From NCBI GenBank assembly GCA_964468805.1, contig CAYXWM010000056.1:1-15862 (forward strand): DNA of 15,862 nucleotides. Direction: 5' to 3'. Below the pieces are notes generated by a model. That model saw only the letters and a list, made by a program, of their open reading frames with translations. It was not told the DNA's origin and ran no database searches. Positions 14,776-15,862 of this stretch are shown here, piece by piece. A program made the position numbers and the translations under genes. This stretch comes from CAYXWM01 sp964468805. Its GTDB lineage: Bacteria > Bacillota > Clostridia > Lachnospirales > WRBF01. Each line of letters starts with the position of its first letter. Position 1 is the stretch's first letter.

Positions 14776-14793
14776 TTTGCACTGTTTTTGCAC
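14776..14793. promoter_or_regulatory. Operator-like direct repeat upstream of the PTS promoter
   Basis: TTTGCAC occurs at 14776-14782 and again at 14787-14793 (plus-strand reading), exactly 11 bp apart, so both copies face the same side of the helix. The pair ends 10 bp upstream of the -35 box, a usual position for an activator site. It could bind the PRD regulator. There is no direct evidence beyond position and spacing. Confidence 0.4.
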
Positions 14794-15099
14794 AAAGGAA
14801 CAGAGAGATCAATACAAAAATGTAATAATAGGGAATGCCGGTCTTGTTTCCGGTAAAAAAAGTATATACAGGAAAATTATATTTATGTAATTAAATTTAC
14901 CCACAAAGGCATTAAACAATTCGTTGAGTTTGTTTTATTACTGTAATTTTTAAGAATGCCATTCCCGGGCAAATCATACATGCTTCTGCACTTAAATAGT
15001 ATAGTGTTAACTCCGGTAGAATTAAAGTAAACTGTCATTAAGTCAATGCTTCCGGGATTATTGTAACTTATTTTGACTTATATTTAATTTCCGGTTAAG

Positions 15100-15193
15100 T
15101 AGTAACAAAAGCGTATACGTAGTGGTGAGCGACCGGTGTTTTTTTATAAAAATGCAAGAGCGAACCGTTTATGAAGAATAGCTTTTGTTACTA
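15100..15193. ncRNA. Unexplained long inverted repeat, candidate structured RNA or mobile-element relic
   Basis: TAGTAACAAAAGC (15100-15112) and GCTTTTGTTACTA (15181-15193) are perfect 13-bp complements closing a 68-nt interior. Inside, GAGCGACCGGTG and GAGCGAACCGTT form a 31-bp-spaced direct repeat. The right arm can alternatively fold locally, because GAATAG (15176-15181) pairs with CTATTC (15191-15196). I recognise no known riboswitch or RNA family. The rest of 14800-15230 is AT-rich and shows no gene. Confidence 0.35.
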
Positions 15194-15237
15194 TTCCTTA
15201 TGAAATTAAGTATAAACCGCTGTAATCAACGTAAAAA

Positions 15238-15259
15238 GGGTATAGCAAAAGCTATACCC
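15238..15259 (-). terminator. Terminator of the repetitive surface protein gene
   Basis: A perfect 9-bp stem (GGGTATAGC / GCTATACCC) with a 4-nt loop is followed on the minus strand by five T's (15233-15237). It lies 36 bp after the stop codon of the minus-strand gene. Confidence 0.9.
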
Positions 15260-15295
15260 CGTATAAACTTTATTAAAAATTACTCACATTAAAAT

Positions 15296-15862
15296 CTAAA
15301 CAATAAATATATCGGTTTGACCTACTGCAAGATTAAAGCTACCGCCAATTGAACCCAGAACGCTGTCTGTTAAGGTAACATTAGTTAAAGGTACATTTCC
15401 TGTATTGGTTACCACATATTTGAATTTGGGAGTTTTTCCCTTTGGAAGAAGGGGTCCGGGTGGTGTGTTGGCGTGAATCCATGTTAAACCGTCATCTACA
15501 GATACGAATTTTTCTAAGCTGATTGACGGATCGGGAACTTCTACGCCCAAATACCATGCATTGTCAGTCGAGGACAATGTTCCGTCGGAATATTCGGCAT
15601 AGACTGTAGCTATATTCTCATGCTCACCGATACTCCAAGGTTTAATAATTACCCACTCGTAACTTGCACCTACAACAAGGTCGGATAAGTTACCGATTAA
15701 GCCATATACGCTGTCAGTCACGGTAATATTTGTTAGATCCATATTTCCTGTATTCATAACAACGAACTTAAACTGAGGCATAATGTTTGAAGGTATTTCG
15801 GGTCCGGGCGGAGTGTTTGCATCAAGCCAGGTTAATCCGTTGTCCGGAGAAACATATTTCTT
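15296..15862 (-). CDS. Repetitive Ig-like/DUF11-type surface protein, C-terminal part
   Basis: The frame is open through the right edge; 188 residues are visible. There are two tandem units with a period of about 116 residues, each beginning (K/E)K(Y/F)VS-D-GLTW--ANTPPGP, continuing with a P-FK(F/Y)VV-NTGN--LTN(I/V)T(V/L)TDSV strand pair and a D-AVG segment. This is the pattern of the DUF11/prealbumin-like repeats found in large secreted adhesin-type proteins. The second unit stops after about 72 residues (VGQTDIFIV), losing the ~45 residues that close the first. No LPXTG anchor or membrane tail follows. The signal peptide and any anchor would be outside the window, so secretion is an inference from the family. 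Confidence 0.75.
   Translation of the reverse strand, partial: KKYVSPDNGLTWLDANTPPGPEIPSNIMPQFKFVVMNTGNMDLTNITVTDSVYGLIGNLSDLVVGASYEWVIIKPWSIGEHENIATVYAEYSDGTLSSTDNAWYLGVEVPDPSISLEKFVSVDDGLTWIHANTPPGPLLPKGKTPKFKYVVTNTGNVPLTNVTLTDSVLGSIGGSFNLAVGQTDIFIV

Noticed and set aside
15100..15193. Integron attC site
   Set aside because: The arms recall attC-type long palindromes, but the RYYYAAC/GTTRRRY core sites are not in place and there is no integrase or cassette.

Overview
The window comes from a low-GC, endospore-forming Firmicute, most likely a member of the class Clostridia. The evidence is an intact spoIVA whose active-site numbering matches that of Bacillus subtilis, two collagen-like proteins of the exosporium (BclA) type, strong AGGAGG ribosome binding sites with some TTG and GTG starts, AT-rich intergenic DNA and a PRD-regulated PTS operon. 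I cannot name genus or species from the sequence alone.

Layout, left to right. (1) Positions 1-1163 (minus) hold the N-terminal part of a membrane sensor, probably a chemoreceptor, with a good sigma-A promoter. (2) Positions 1164-1833 are non-coding apart from a terminator-like hairpin and what looks like the decayed C-terminal end of a serine recombinase. (3) Positions 1834-4179 (minus) are a two-gene operon of collagen-like proteins with a candidate sigma-K (late mother-cell) promoter. (4) Positions 4655-6795 (plus) are capE-capF, the first two steps of UDP-N-acetyl-L-fucosamine synthesis, translationally coupled; the third gene, capG, is absent here. (5) Positions 6905-7879 (minus) encode an SPFH/band 7 membrane protein. 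(6) Positions 8608-10086 (plus) are spoIVA, flanked by copies of a ~90-bp palindromic repeat that occurs three times in the window. (7) Positions 10341-14685 (minus) are a PTS operon: PRD regulator with EIIB-like and EIIA domains, EIIB, an ascorbate-family EIIC, and a SIS-domain sugar-phosphate protein. (8) Positions 14686-15295 are non-coding, with a promoter, a repeated operator-like motif and an unexplained long inverted repeat. (9) Positions 15296-15862 (minus) are the C-terminal part of a repetitive Ig-like/DUF11-type surface protein.

How the genes may work together. The left-centre of the window reads as a spore-envelope neighbourhood: collagen-like filament proteins without signal peptides under an apparent sigma-K promoter, a nucleotide-sugar pair that could supply a deoxy-amino-sugar for decorating their threonine-rich stalks, and spoIVA, the ATPase that builds the coat basement layer. 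The most striking observation is that the two collagen proteins are near mirror images. One is charged region, Cys/His cluster, collagen, TNF-like head. The other is TNF-like head, collagen, short CYC tail. The PTS operon appears functionally unrelated. It carries no separate EIIA, so the EIIA domain of the regulator may have to act as phosphate donor, or another EIIA in the genome does.
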